Source: Candidatus Yanofskybacteria bacterium CG10_big_fil_rev_8_21_14_0_10_36_16 (GTDB lineage: Bacteria > Patescibacteriota > Minisyncoccia > 2-02-FULL-40-12 > IGHO2-01-FULL-4-A). Taken from it: a stretch of 36,897 nt of DNA. The DNA is taken from contig PCXQ01000003.1 in the NCBI GenBank assembly GCA_002794035.1, positions 83,451-120,347 of the forward strand. Reading direction: 5' to 3'. A model generated the notes under the pieces. It saw only the letters and a list, made by a program, of their open reading frames with translations, was not told where the DNA came from and searched no databases. A program made the position numbers and the translations under genes. Positions 15,906 through 23,656 of this stretch are shown here, in pieces; position 1 is the stretch's first letter; each line of letters begins with the position of its first letter.

Positions 15906-15922
15906 TCTAATTTAATACAAAT

Positions 15923-16555
15923 ATGGGTCATAAAATATCGCCAACATCATTAAGAGTAGGAATTAGTAAGGATTGGAAATCCAAATGGTTTGGGGCACGT
16001 AAATATAAGGATTTGTTAAAAGAGGATTATGCTGTTAGAGAGTTTTTAACAAAGAGGCTTAAGAATATGAGCGTTGAGAAAATAGAAATAGAGAGAAGCC
16101 CTGATACCTTTATCATTGCAATAACAACTGCTCGCCCCGGGTTAATAATAGGTAGAAGTGGTGCTGGAGTTGAAGAATTAAAAACCAAAATAAAAAAGCT
16201 TTTGGGCAATAATTTAAAAGTTAATGTCAAAATTGATATTCTTGAATTCAAAAATCCAGAATCATCAGCCAATATTATGGCCGAATCAATAGCAGAGCAA
16301 ATTGAAAGAAGAGTTCCATTTAGACGAGTTATAAAACAAACACTCTCCAAGATATTAGCAGGAAGAGATGTTAAAGGAGCTAAAGTTCAAGTGGCTGGTC
16401 GTCTTAATGGTGCTGAAATTGCCAGAACCGAACATTTAGAAGAAGGCAATTTACCATTGCAAACAATAAAAGCAGATATTGATTACGCACAAAAAACCGC
16501 ACATACAACCTACGGAACGATAGGGGTGAAGGTTTGGATATATAGAGAAAATTAG
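15923..16555 (+). CDS. rpsC: Ribosomal protein S3
   Basis: S3 is a 30S head protein at the mRNA entry site with helicase-like action. It begins [14 protein letters not shown] and has the KH domain around [17 protein letters not shown], then the C-terminal domain with [35 protein letters not shown] and [13 protein letters not shown]. At 210 residues it is a normal, short-tailed S3. It ends in TAG and rplP starts 17 nt later. Confidence 0.97.
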   Translation: MGHKISPTSLRVGISKDWKSKWFGARKYKDLLKEDYAVREFLTKRLKNMSVEKIEIERSPDTFIIAITTARPGLIIGRSGAGVEELKTKIKKLLGNNLKVNVKIDILEFKNPESSANIMAESIAEQIERRVPFRRVIKQTLSKILAGRDVKGAKVQVAGRLNGAEIARTEHLEEGNLPLQTIKADIDYAQKTAHTTYGTIGVKVWIYREN

Positions 16556-16572
16556 AAATAAATTTTTTAATT

Positions 16573-16977
16573 ATGTTACAGCCAAAAAGAATAAAACATA
16601 GAAAAGTTCACAAGAGAAGATTCCCTACAATTGCTAGAAAGGGCAATACTTTGAGTTTCGGAACTTATGGACTAAAAGCACTTGAGCCATCTTATATTAA
16701 GTCATCACAAATTGAAGCAGCAAGACGAACGATTGCAAGATATTCAAAGAGGGGAGGCAAATTGTGGATCCGAATATTTCCAGACAAGCCTTTTACTGCA
16801 AAGGGAGCAGAGGTTGGAATGGGTGCTGGTGCTGGTAGCTTGTCGCATTTTGTTGCAGCAATAGGTGCTGGCAGAATGTTGTTTGAAATGTCAGGAGTAA
16901 CAGAGGAAATTGCCAGGGAGGCCTTAAGATTGGCTGGGCACAAGTTGCCTATAAAAACTAAATTTGTTAAGAAATAA
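16573..16977 (+). CDS. rplP: Ribosomal protein L16 with altered A-site loop
   Basis: L16 helps position aminoacyl-tRNA in the A site. The start [59 protein letters not shown] and the C-terminal [19 protein letters not shown] are typical. The loop that normally reads MGKGKG...YWVA...PG reads [23 protein letters not shown] here, losing two lysines and the aromatic/Pro pattern. The 134-residue length is normal and the gene is intact. Confidence 0.96.
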   Translation: MLQPKRIKHRKVHKRRFPTIARKGNTLSFGTYGLKALEPSYIKSSQIEAARRTIARYSKRGGKLWIRIFPDKPFTAKGAEVGMGAGAGSLSHFVAAIGAGRMLFEMSGVTEEIAREALRLAGHKLPIKTKFVKK

Positions 16978-17007
16978 AATAATTTTGAATGAGAAGAGGC
17001 AGTATAA

Positions 17008-17036
17008 TTGCCAAATTTAAATATTAGTGATATAAT
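17008..17036 (+). promoter_or_regulatory. Internal promoter upstream of rpmC
   Basis: TTGCCA (17008-17013), exactly 17 nt and TATAAT (17031-17036) lie 8 nt before the rpmC ATG. Transcripts would start at or within two bases of the start codon, so L29 would be read from a nearly leaderless end. Confidence 0.65.
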
Positions 17037-17044
17037 ATTTCGAC

Positions 17045-17230
17045 ATGAAATATCAAGAATTACAAAACAAATCAGAAGAAGAATTGCGCGGTATGCTTAA
17101 TGAGCTTCGGATTAAACTTGGAGAAATGAAATTTCAAGTAGCATCAAATGCTTTAAAAAATACTAACGAAATTAAACAAGCCAAGAAAAACATTGCACGA
17201 ATTTTAACTGTTTTGTCTGGTAATAAGTAA
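17045..17230 (+). CDS. rpmC: Ribosomal protein L29
   Basis: L29 is a small helical 50S protein near the tunnel exit, next to L23. The 61-residue sequence has the family pattern [26 protein letters not shown] and ends [15 protein letters not shown]. The gene sits 68 nt after rplP behind its own likely promoter, and rpsQ starts 2 nt after the stop. Confidence 0.94.
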   Translation: MKYQELQNKSEEELRGMLNELRIKLGEMKFQVASNALKNTNEIKQAKKNIARILTVLSGNK

Positions 17231-17232
17231 TT

Positions 17233-17484
17233 ATGGAAGATAAAAACAAAAATAAAAAAAGAACACTTAAGGGAGTAGTTGTGTCTGATAAGATGGATAA
17301 AACCAGAGTAGTTTTGGTTTCTCGATTAATAAAACATCCCAAATACAAGAAATATCACAAATCAAGCAAAAAGTTTAAAGCACATGATGAGAGCAATCAA
17401 TATCACACTGGAGAGAAAGTATTCATTGAGGAAACAAGACCGATGTCGAAAGACAAAAGATGGCAGATTGTCGCAAAGCAATAA
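17233..17484 (+). CDS. rpsQ: Ribosomal protein S17
   Basis: S17 is a primary 16S rRNA-binding protein with an OB fold. It has [38 protein letters not shown] and [21 protein letters not shown]. The 83-residue length is typical. Its ATG is only 2 nt after the rpmC stop, which implies translational coupling. Confidence 0.96.
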   Translation: MEDKNKNKKRTLKGVVVSDKMDKTRVVLVSRLIKHPKYKKYHKSSKKFKAHDESNQYHTGEKVFIEETRPMSKDKRWQIVAKQ

Positions 17485-17571
17485 TATTATTTAAAAGTTG
17501 GCGAGGTTTGTAAAATTTATGGATAATTAAATATTTATAAATTTTAAATCTTAAAAACTTTATAAATTAAG

Positions 17572-17937
17572 TTGATTCAACCACGTTCAATAGTAAATGT
17601 CGCAGACAATAGTGGAGCCAAGAAAGTTGGTGTCTTTAAGGTTTTGGGTGGAACAAGAAAAAGATATGCTCAAATTGGAGATATAGTTGTTGTTTCGGTT
17701 AAGGTTGCTGAACCGGGTAAATCTGTAAAGAAAAAAGACAAGGTTAAAGCAGTTGTTGTGAGGCAGAAACAAAACTTTAGAAGAAAAGACGGAAGCTATA
17801 TTAAGTTTGACGAGAATGCAGTGGTTGTGCTTGATGGTATGAATCCTAAGGGCGGAAGAATATTCGGTCCTATTCCTAGAGAGATAAAGGAAAAAGGATT
17901 TGCTCAAATTGCAAGTCTTGCACCTGAAATAATATAA
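17572..17937 (+). CDS. rplN: Ribosomal protein L14
   Basis: L14 is a 50S interface protein that contacts 16S rRNA. It begins [21 protein letters not shown], contains [14 protein letters not shown] and [13 protein letters not shown], and ends [22 protein letters not shown]. The start is TTG: the family N-terminus MIQ falls exactly there and no ATG fits. The 87-nt gap before it is extremely AT-rich and no Shine-Dalgarno is visible. Confidence 0.97.
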   Translation: MIQPRSIVNVADNSGAKKVGVFKVLGGTRKRYAQIGDIVVVSVKVAEPGKSVKKKDKVKAVVVRQKQNFRRKDGSYIKFDENAVVVLDGMNPKGGRIFGPIPREIKEKGFAQIASLAPEII

Positions 17938-17939
17938 AA

Positions 17940-18007
17940 AGTTTTTAGCTTTTATTTGCTAGCTTTTAAAATTTTTTAAAAGCTAACAAAATAAAAGTTA
18001 AAAAACT
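17940..18007 (+). promoter_or_regulatory. Long AT-rich hairpin between rplN and rplX
   Basis: The two arms, about 32 nt each, are complementary with two mismatches and two one-base bulges. The inner 26 nt form a perfect stem of TAGCTTTTAAAA with TTTTAAAAGCTA around TT. The hairpin ends 6 nt before the rplX TTG start. It may control rplX translation, act as an RNase site, or be a small inverted-repeat element. Confidence 0.6.
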
Positions 18008-18013
18008 GGGAAA

Positions 18014-18319
18014 TTGAAAGTAAGAAAGAATGACAATGTAATAATGAGAAATGGTAAAGATAGCGGTAAGACCGGTAAGATTTTGTTTACTTTTCCCAGT
18101 GAAAATAGAGTTGTTGTAGAAGGTCTTAATCTTGTGAAACGACACTTAAGGGCAAGAAGACAAGGCCAGAAAGGACAGATAGTAAACAAAGAAAGATCTG
18201 TTAATGTCTCTAGTGTCCAATTGATGTGCCCTAAATGCAGCAAGCCTACCCGAATCGGATATTTGCTTGAGGGTGATAGCAAGGTTAGGATTTGTAAAAA
18301 GTGCAATGGTGAAATATAA
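18014..18319 (+). CDS. rplX: Ribosomal protein L24
   Basis: L24 starts 50S assembly. The N-terminal KOW domain has VRKNDNVIMRNGKDSGKTGKI and the block GLNLVKRHLRARRQGQKG. The C-terminus has a CPKC...CKKC pair (near residues 75-99), a zinc-ribbon-like ending seen in a subset of L24 proteins. The start is TTG at the family N-terminus (LKVRKNDN). The long AT-rich hairpin immediately upstream makes its translation initiation unusual. Confidence 0.95.
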   Translation: MKVRKNDNVIMRNGKDSGKTGKILFTFPSENRVVVEGLNLVKRHLRARRQGQKGQIVNKERSVNVSSVQLMCPKCSKPTRIGYLLEGDSKVRICKKCNGEI

Positions 18320-18337
18320 ATTTAATTTATTAATTTT

Positions 18338-18895
18338 ATGAACGAACCGAGATTGCTTAAAAAATATAGAAAAGACGTAATTCCTTCAATGAAGGAGAAG
18401 TTTGGTTACAAAAATGTTATGGCCATACCAAAATTAGAAAAAGTAGTTGTTAGTGTTGGTATTGGAAAGGCTTCGGTTTTAAAAGACAATAAAAAAATAG
18501 AAAAAATTAAGGAAGACATAGCAAAGATCACAGGTCAAAAACCTGCTGACAGAAAGTCCAAAAAATCTATTTCTGGTTTTAAGGTTAGAGAAGGCATGAA
18601 TGTTGGCGTAATGGTAACCTTGCGCGGGAAGAGAATGTATGATTTTATAGACAGGTTGATTTCTATCGCTTTGCCTAGAGCAAGAGATTTTAGAGGATTG
18701 AATCCTAAATCTTTTGATAAAAAAGGAAATTTAAATATCGGAATTAAAGAACACAACATATTCCCGGAAGTAAGTTATGAAACACTGAAAGATTTGTTTA
18801 GTTTTCAAGTTACAGTAGCTACCACATCAAATACCAGAGAGGAAGGCGAAGAATTATTAAGATTAATAGGATTTCCGATTAAAGCGGTTTCCTAA
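18338..18895 (+). CDS. rplE: Ribosomal protein L5
   Basis: L5 binds 5S rRNA in the central protuberance. The 185-residue protein has [59 protein letters not shown] and [11 protein letters not shown], and ends with a typical [14 protein letters not shown]. The ATG at 18338 follows rplX by 18 nt. Nothing unusual is seen. Confidence 0.97.
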   Translation: MNEPRLLKKYRKDVIPSMKEKFGYKNVMAIPKLEKVVVSVGIGKASVLKDNKKIEKIKEDIAKITGQKPADRKSKKSISGFKVREGMNVGVMVTLRGKRMYDFIDRLISIALPRARDFRGLNPKSFDKKGNLNIGIKEHNIFPEVSYETLKDLFSFQVTVATTSNTREEGEELLRLIGFPIKAVS

Positions 18896-18968
18896 TTTAT
18901 TTAAGAGTGAGTTTTATAGATTGAGAATTATTAAAAGTATTCTGAATCTAAAAACCCAAAAGTTAGAC

Positions 18969-19154
18969 ATGGCTAAAAAGTCCATAATTGCAAGAGCAAA
19001 CAAAAAACCAAAATTCTCAACAAGAGTTGTTTTGAGATGTTTTATTTGCGGCAGAAAACATGGCTATATCAGGAAATTCGGAATATGCAGGATACATTTT
19101 AGAGAGCTAGCCAGTAACGGGCTTTTACCGGGTGTCAAAAAATCATCTTGGTAA
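18969..19154 (+). CDS. rpsN: Ribosomal protein S14, zinc type with CxxC-CxxH
   Basis: S14 is a 30S head protein. The short 61-residue zinc form is encoded: [16 protein letters not shown], then [25 protein letters not shown]. The first zinc pair is CFIC; the second reads CRIH, where the family almost always has CRxC. The start at 18969 gives the usual N-terminus; an in-frame ATG-less extension to 18921 (TTG) would add 16 residues with no family match. The gene ends TGG TAA. Confidence 0.95.
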   Translation: MAKKSIIARANKKPKFSTRVVLRCFICGRKHGYIRKFGICRIHFRELASNGLLPGVKKSSW

Positions 19155-19180
19155 CCCAGCAATAATTTTAATTATAAAAT

Positions 19181-19579
19181 ATGTACACATTAGCAAATAT
19201 GTTAATCCAAATAAAGAATGCACAAGCCGTTGGTCACGAGCGAGTTTTGGTTCCTTTTTCAAAGATGAATTTGGCAGTATCAGAGACTTTGAAAGAAATC
19301 GGTTTTATAGATGAAATAGACAAAAAGAAAAAGAAGATGAAAAAGAGTGAAGTTAACTTTATTGATATAAAACTTAAATATAAGGATGGTGAGGGATTAA
19401 TAAATGGTATAAAAATTATTTCCCGACCTTCAAGAAGAATATATTCAACTAAAGACAATATTGAACCTGTAATGAGTGGCTATGGAAAGATGGTGCTTAC
19501 TACCACTAAAGGAGTAATGACTGGTGATCAAGCAAAGAAGGAAGGATTGGGGGGGGAAGTTTTGTTTAAAATTTGGTAA
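19181..19579 (+). CDS. rpsH: Ribosomal protein S8
   Basis: S8 is a central 16S rRNA-binding protein; in E. coli it also represses the spc operon. It starts YTLANMLIQIKNAQAVGHERV, has SRPSRRIYSTKDNIEPV and ends TTTKGVMTGDQAKKEGLGGEVLFKIW, a clear S8 C-terminus. The 132-residue length is normal. The middle carries a lysine run (IDKKKKKMKK) in the loop between the two domains. Confidence 0.97.
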   Translation: MYTLANMLIQIKNAQAVGHERVLVPFSKMNLAVSETLKEIGFIDEIDKKKKKMKKSEVNFIDIKLKYKDGEGLINGIKIISRPSRRIYSTKDNIEPVMSGYGKMVLTTTKGVMTGDQAKKEGLGGEVLFKIW

Positions 19580-19603
19580 AATATTATATTAATTTATTAA
19601 AAC

Positions 19604-20149
19604 ATGAGTAGAATAGGAAAAAAACCAATAGAAATACCCAGCGGAGTTGAAGTCGTAATAGACGGTAGTTTGGTGCGGGTTAAGGGTCCTAAAGGAGAAT
19701 TGGAAAATAAATTTTTTGATTGTTCAATTATTGAAAAAGATGATTCTAAGGTAACTGTAAAAGTAAAAAACGAAGAAGATGGAAAACAAAAAGCTCTTTG
19801 GGGATTATCAAGGTCATTAATTTCTAACATGATAAAAGGTGTCAGTGATGGATTTGAAAAAAAACTTGAACTAAACGGAGTAGGATTCAAAGCTGCTGTA
19901 AAAGGTAATGATCTAGAACTTAGTTTGGGTTTTTCTCATCCAGTATCAATAAAAGCACCTGAGGGGATTTCATTTAATGTAGAAAAAAATGTTATTACAA
20001 TAGCAGGTATTGATAGGCAGGCAGTTGGCCAGATTGCTGCTAATATTAGAAAAAAGAAACCTGTCGAACCGTATAAAGGTAAGGGCATAAAATACATAGG
20101 CGAGATTGTCAGAAGAAAGGCAGGTAAGAAAGCAGCGGGTACCGCATAA
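19604..20149 (+). CDS. rplF: Ribosomal protein L6
   Basis: L6 is a two-domain 50S protein near the sarcin-ricin loop. It begins MSRIGKKPIEIPSGVEV, has VRVKGPKGELENKF, LELNGVGFKAAVKGNDLELSLGFSH and the C-terminal KKPVEPYKGKGIKYIGEIVRRKAGKKA. Length (181) and motifs are typical. It follows rpsH by 24 nt. Confidence 0.97.
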   Translation: MSRIGKKPIEIPSGVEVVIDGSLVRVKGPKGELENKFFDCSIIEKDDSKVTVKVKNEEDGKQKALWGLSRSLISNMIKGVSDGFEKKLELNGVGFKAAVKGNDLELSLGFSHPVSIKAPEGISFNVEKNVITIAGIDRQAVGQIAANIRKKKPVEPYKGKGIKYIGEIVRRKAGKKAAGTA

Positions 20150-20181
20150 GTTAAATAACATAGTTTTGGATTTTAAATAAA

Positions 20182-20538
20182 ATGAATAACAAAAATACAA
20201 GTAGAGAAAAAAGATTGAGACGTCATGGGCGTGTCAGATCAAAAATAAACGGTACTGCCAAGATACCCCGTGTTTCGGTTTTTAGAAGTAACAAACATTT
20301 ATTTGTTCAGATTATAGATGATGACAAAAGAAAAACCCTTTTAAGCAATAAGATTGCTTCTGATAAAAAAACTAAAGGCGGCAAAACCGAATTGGCCAGT
20401 GCCATAGGAGAAGAACTGGCAAAAAAAGCAAAAGAAGCAAAAATTAACGAGGTTGTTTTTGATAGAGCTGGTTACAAATATCACGGCAGAGTCAAGGCTT
20501 TAGCAGAGGGATTAAGAAAAGGCGGATTAAAATTTTAA
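20182..20538 (+). CDS. rplR: Ribosomal protein L18
   Basis: L18 binds 5S rRNA with L5. It has RLRRHGRVRSKINGTAKIPRVSVFRSNKHLFVQIIDD and ends VVFDRAGYKYHGRVKALAEGLRKGGLKF. At 118 residues the length is standard. rpsE starts 9 nt after the stop. Confidence 0.97.
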   Translation: MNNKNTSREKRLRRHGRVRSKINGTAKIPRVSVFRSNKHLFVQIIDDDKRKTLLSNKIASDKKTKGGKTELASAIGEELAKKAKEAKINEVVFDRAGYKYHGRVKALAEGLRKGGLKF

Positions 20539-20547
20539 TATTTAAAT

Positions 20548-21060
20548 ATGGAAAAACAAGATAATAATAAACAATCAAATAGATCCCGCGGTCCTAGACA
20601 AGGCAGGCCACCAAAAGAAAAATCTGAATATGATTCCAAAGTTTTAGATTTGGCAAGAGTTGTTCGTGTAACAAAGGGAGGCAAGAGGTTTAGTTTTAGA
20701 GCTACAGTTGTTATAGGCAATAAAAAAGGTAAGGTTGGTGTCGGTGTTTCCCAGGGCAGTGATGTCGCTCAATCTGTTCAAAAAGCTAGCAATCAAGCAA
20801 AAAGATTTTTATTAACAGTTCCAATAACAAAAGGCTCTATTCCGCATATTGTTGAGGCAAAATACGGATCTGCTTATGTTTTATTGAAGCCAGCTGCCAA
20901 AGGCAATGGTTTAAAGGCAGGAGGTCCAGTTAGAGCTGTTGTAACCCTTGCTGGCATTGAAGATTTAACAGCTAAACTTATTAAAAGAACAAGAAATAAA
21001 ATCAATATCGCAAGAGCAACAATGGCAGCTTTAGAAAAATTAAAAGTTACTAATAATTAA
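20548..21060 (+). CDS. rpsE: Ribosomal protein S5
   Basis: S5 takes part in decoding fidelity and mRNA unwinding. After a basic N-terminal tail of about 30 residues the conserved part runs LDLARVVRVTKGGKRFSFRATVV, KKGKVGVGVSQGSDV, and GGPVRAVVTLAGIEDL. The dsRNA-binding fold is complete. rplO starts 2 nt later; the L30 gene (rpmD), which sits between these two in many bacteria, is absent. Confidence 0.97.
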   Translation: MEKQDNNKQSNRSRGPRQGRPPKEKSEYDSKVLDLARVVRVTKGGKRFSFRATVVIGNKKGKVGVGVSQGSDVAQSVQKASNQAKRFLLTVPITKGSIPHIVEAKYGSAYVLLKPAAKGNGLKAGGPVRAVVTLAGIEDLTAKLIKRTRNKINIARATMAALEKLKVTNN

Positions 21061-21062
21061 TT

Positions 21063-21521
21063 ATGCAACTTCACGACATTAAATCTACAACTAAAAAATC
21101 ACGCAAAAGAGTAGGCAGAGGCGGCAAGCGCGGAACTTATTCAGGACGTGGCCAGAAAGGTCAGAAATCAAGATCTGGTGCTTCGATCAGGTCTGATTTT
21201 AGAGGCGGTAACGCACCTGTGTGGAGACTTTTTGGTAAAAAGAGAGGTGTTAGCAAAAAGGTTTCAATCAAACACAAGTTCTTAAGGGTTCCTCAGCAAA
21301 AACCACATATTGTTAACTTGAATATTCTCAATAATAAATTCAATGATGGTGATAATGTATCGCCCAAAACATTGGTAAGCTCAGGGGTGATAAAAAATAT
21401 CAAAGGAGGTGTTAAAATATTAAACAAGGGCGAGCTTACTAAAAAGCTTAGTTTTTCAGGGGTGGCTTTTTCAAACTCAGCCAAAGAACAAATATTAAAA
21501 ACCGGAAGCACTATTAAATAA
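21063..21521 (+). CDS. rplO: Ribosomal protein L15
   Basis: L15 is a late-assembly 50S protein. It shows SRKRVGRGGKRGTYSGRGQKGQKSRSG, RGGNAPVWRLFGKKRG and the C-terminal KKLSFSGVAFSNSAKEQI. The 152-residue length is normal. The ATG is 2 nt from the rpsE stop, with no Shine-Dalgarno, implying coupled translation. secY follows after 36 nt. Confidence 0.96.
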   Translation: MQLHDIKSTTKKSRKRVGRGGKRGTYSGRGQKGQKSRSGASIRSDFRGGNAPVWRLFGKKRGVSKKVSIKHKFLRVPQQKPHIVNLNILNNKFNDGDNVSPKTLVSSGVIKNIKGGVKILNKGELTKKLSFSGVAFSNSAKEQILKTGSTIK

Positions 21522-21557
21522 CTGATATTTTATTAGTTTTTAACTTTCAAATTTTCA

Positions 21558-22850
21558 TTGAAGTTAAGGGCTGTAAATCCAGAAGTTTCTTTGAACAGAT
21601 TCTTAAAACTATTCAAAATAGCTGATCTTCGAAATAAGATTTTATTCATCTTGGCAGTTTTTGTTATATTTAGACTTTTTGCTGCAATACCTATTCCTGG
21701 CATCGATACTTCAAGGCTTAAAGAATTCTTTGAGAACAATCAGCTTTTTAGTTTGATAAATATTTTTACAGGTGGAGGCTTAGATAGCTTGTCTATTATG
21801 ATGCTTGGTGTAGGTCCCTATATTACCGGATCAATTGTTATGCAGCTTTTGACCTACATATTTCCTCAGCTTGAACAAATGTATAAGTATGAGGGCGAAG
21901 CCGGTAGGCAGAGGTTTAATCAATATTCCAGACTTTTAACTGTACCTATGGCCATACTTCAGGGATATGGTTTCTTGATACTTCTTACAAGACAAAATGT
22001 TATTGATTCCCTAACTTCTTTTGAGTGGTTTGCTGCGATATCTGTTGTTACAGCAGGTACATTATTTTTAATGTGGCTTGGTGAACTTATTTCTGAAAAG
22101 AACCTAGGAAACGGTATTTCTCTTTTGATTTTTGCCGGTATTTTAAGTGGTACATTAACTTCAATAAGGCAGTCTATATTTACATATGACCCAAGCCAGC
22201 TTACTACCTACATTGGTTTCGTGGTTATAGCAATTGTTGTGGTTGCTGGTGTTGTTTATATTACGGAAGCCCAAAGAAATATCCCCATAAATTATGCCAG
22301 AAGAGTCAGAGGCTCCAAGGTTATGGGCGGTGTGTCTAGTTACTTGCCTATGAGAGTTAACAGTGCTGGAGTTATGCCTATAATCTTTGCGTTGTCTATT
22401 CTTCTTTTCCCTGGCATGGTAGCTAATTTCTTTAGCACTTCCAATGTTGAAATTATTTCCCGAATCGCAAATTTCTTTAATGACTTTTTACAAAATCAAA
22501 TAGTTTACGGTCTATTATACTTTGTTTTGGTAGTGTTGTTTACCTATTTTTATACTGCTGTTACTTTTGACCCTAAATCAATATCGGAAAATGTTCAAAA
22601 GCAAGGCGGATACATTCCGGGGATTCGGCCCGGTCCTCCTACTGCCCAATTTTTAACGCACCTTTTGAACCGTGTAACATTAGTTGGCGCTATGTTCCTG
22701 GGTATTATTGCTATATTGCCGCAAATTGTTCGCGGTTTTACCGGAATTACTACATTTACCGTGGGCGGAACCTCTATTCTTATTGTTGTTTCTGTTGCCC
22801 TTGAATTCATGAAGGCTGTGGATGCACAGCTTAGCATGTATGAATATTAA
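21558..22850 (+). CDS. secY: Preprotein translocase subunit SecY
   Basis: SecY forms the protein-conducting channel in the cytoplasmic membrane with SecE and SecG. The 430-residue protein has ten hydrophobic segments and the family signatures FRLFAAIPIPGID, GGLDSLSIMMLGVGPYITGSIVMQL, EKNLGNGISLLIFAGI and the cytoplasmic loop NYARRVRGSKVMGG. The start is TTG, giving LKLRAVNPEVSLNRFLKLFKI; no nearby ATG gives a better N-terminus. A rho-independent terminator at 22871-22904 ends the ribosomal transcript. Confidence 0.97.
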   Translation: MKLRAVNPEVSLNRFLKLFKIADLRNKILFILAVFVIFRLFAAIPIPGIDTSRLKEFFENNQLFSLINIFTGGGLDSLSIMMLGVGPYITGSIVMQLLTYIFPQLEQMYKYEGEAGRQRFNQYSRLLTVPMAILQGYGFLILLTRQNVIDSLTSFEWFAAISVVTAGTLFLMWLGELISEKNLGNGISLLIFAGILSGTLTSIRQSIFTYDPSQLTTYIGFVVIAIVVVAGVVYITEAQRNIPINYARRVRGSKVMGGVSSYLPMRVNSAGVMPIIFALSILLFPGMVANFFSTSNVEIISRIANFFNDFLQNQIVYGLLYFVLVVLFTYFYTAVTFDPKSISENVQKQGGYIPGIRPGPPTAQFLTHLLNRVTLVGAMFLGIIAILPQIVRGFTGITTFTVGGTSILIVVSVALEFMKAVDAQLSMYEY

Positions 22851-22870
22851 TTTTAATAAACATTGTTTTT

Positions 22871-22904
22871 AAAAACCGTTCTGTCAATTAGTGGAACGGT
22901 TTTT
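22871..22904 (+). terminator. Rho-independent terminator after secY
   Basis: AAACCGTTC and GAACGGTTT pair exactly around a 12-nt loop and run into TTTT. This separates the ribosomal/secY transcript from adk-map. Confidence 0.85.
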
Positions 22905-22936
22905 GCTTTTTATTTATTTAGGGTTTATATTAAACA

Positions 22937-22942
22937 TATAAT
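22937..22942 (+). promoter_or_regulatory. -10 box of adk, 5 nt before the start
   Basis: A consensus TATAAT lies 5 nt before the adk ATG, after the secY terminator. The -35 region is weak. The spacing implies that transcription starts at the initiation codon. Confidence 0.5.
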
Positions 22943-22947
22943 ATATT

Positions 22948-23646
22948 ATGGTTAAATACCCAAACAAAAGAATAATATCACTTATAGGTCCTCCGGGGTC
23001 CGGCAAGGGAACGCAGGCCGATTTGTTATCTGAAAAAATAGACCTCATTCATTTTGATACAGGAAAATTTTTTAGAAGTTTTTTCAATAGTTATAACGGT
23101 GATGACAAGGAAATTTTAGAACAAAAAGAGGTGTATGATACTGGAGAACTTTTATCTCCGCCGTTTGTGGCAAGATTGGTTTTGTCTGAAGTTGAAAAGA
23201 TATGTGCAAAGGAGAGTGGGATAGTTTTTAGTGGTTCACCAAGAACTATGTATGAGACAGGAAAAGAGTTGCCAGCTTTTGGTGACATGGTTGGAATAGA
23301 AAATGTTTTTATTTTTTATATATCACTAAGCAAAGCGGAGTCTATAAAAAGAAATAGTGCTCGTCTTGTGTGTGAAGCACAAGGACATTCAATATCTAAT
23401 TTGCCAGAAGATCAAAAGCATAGAGAGATTGGCGCATGTCCAAAAGATGGAAGCAAATTAAAAAAAAGAGACGGCTTAGACGATCCTGAAATTATCGCCA
23501 AACGATACGATGTTTATTTAAGAGACACTAAGCCAATATTGGATAAAGCAAAAAGTATGGGATACAAAGTAGTAGATATAAATGGGGAGCAAGCCATAGA
23601 GGATGTTTCAAATGATATTCTTAAGCATTTAAAACCAAACAATTAA
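22948..23646 (+). CDS. adk: Adenylate kinase family protein, divergent
   Basis: Adk interconverts ATP+AMP and 2 ADP. The P-loop GPPGSGKGTQ is at residues 15-24 and HFDTGKFFR follows. The normally near-invariant DGFPRT reads SGSPRT (around residue 92). In the LID region C...CPKDG leaves Cys and Asp but the second Cys of the usual zinc set is Gln. RDGLDDPEIIAKRYDVY is typical. At 232 residues it is a little long. Position between secY and map supports adk. Substrate preference could differ from AMP; a related nucleoside-monophosphate kinase is possible. Confidence 0.85.
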   Translation: MVKYPNKRIISLIGPPGSGKGTQADLLSEKIDLIHFDTGKFFRSFFNSYNGDDKEILEQKEVYDTGELLSPPFVARLVLSEVEKICAKESGIVFSGSPRTMYETGKELPAFGDMVGIENVFIFYISLSKAESIKRNSARLVCEAQGHSISNLPEDQKHREIGACPKDGSKLKKRDGLDDPEIIAKRYDVYLRDTKPILDKAKSMGYKVVDINGEQAIEDVSNDILKHLKPNN

Positions 23647-23656
23647 ATTAAAAATA

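Noticed and set aside
18921-18968. TTG start for rpsN adding 16 residues
   Set aside because: The ATG at 18969 gives the normal S14 N-terminus.
23178-23202. LVLSEVE in Adk, identical to the peptide of the repeat in another frame
   Set aside because: The bases match poorly and the residues fit a normal helix, so I see no insertion here.
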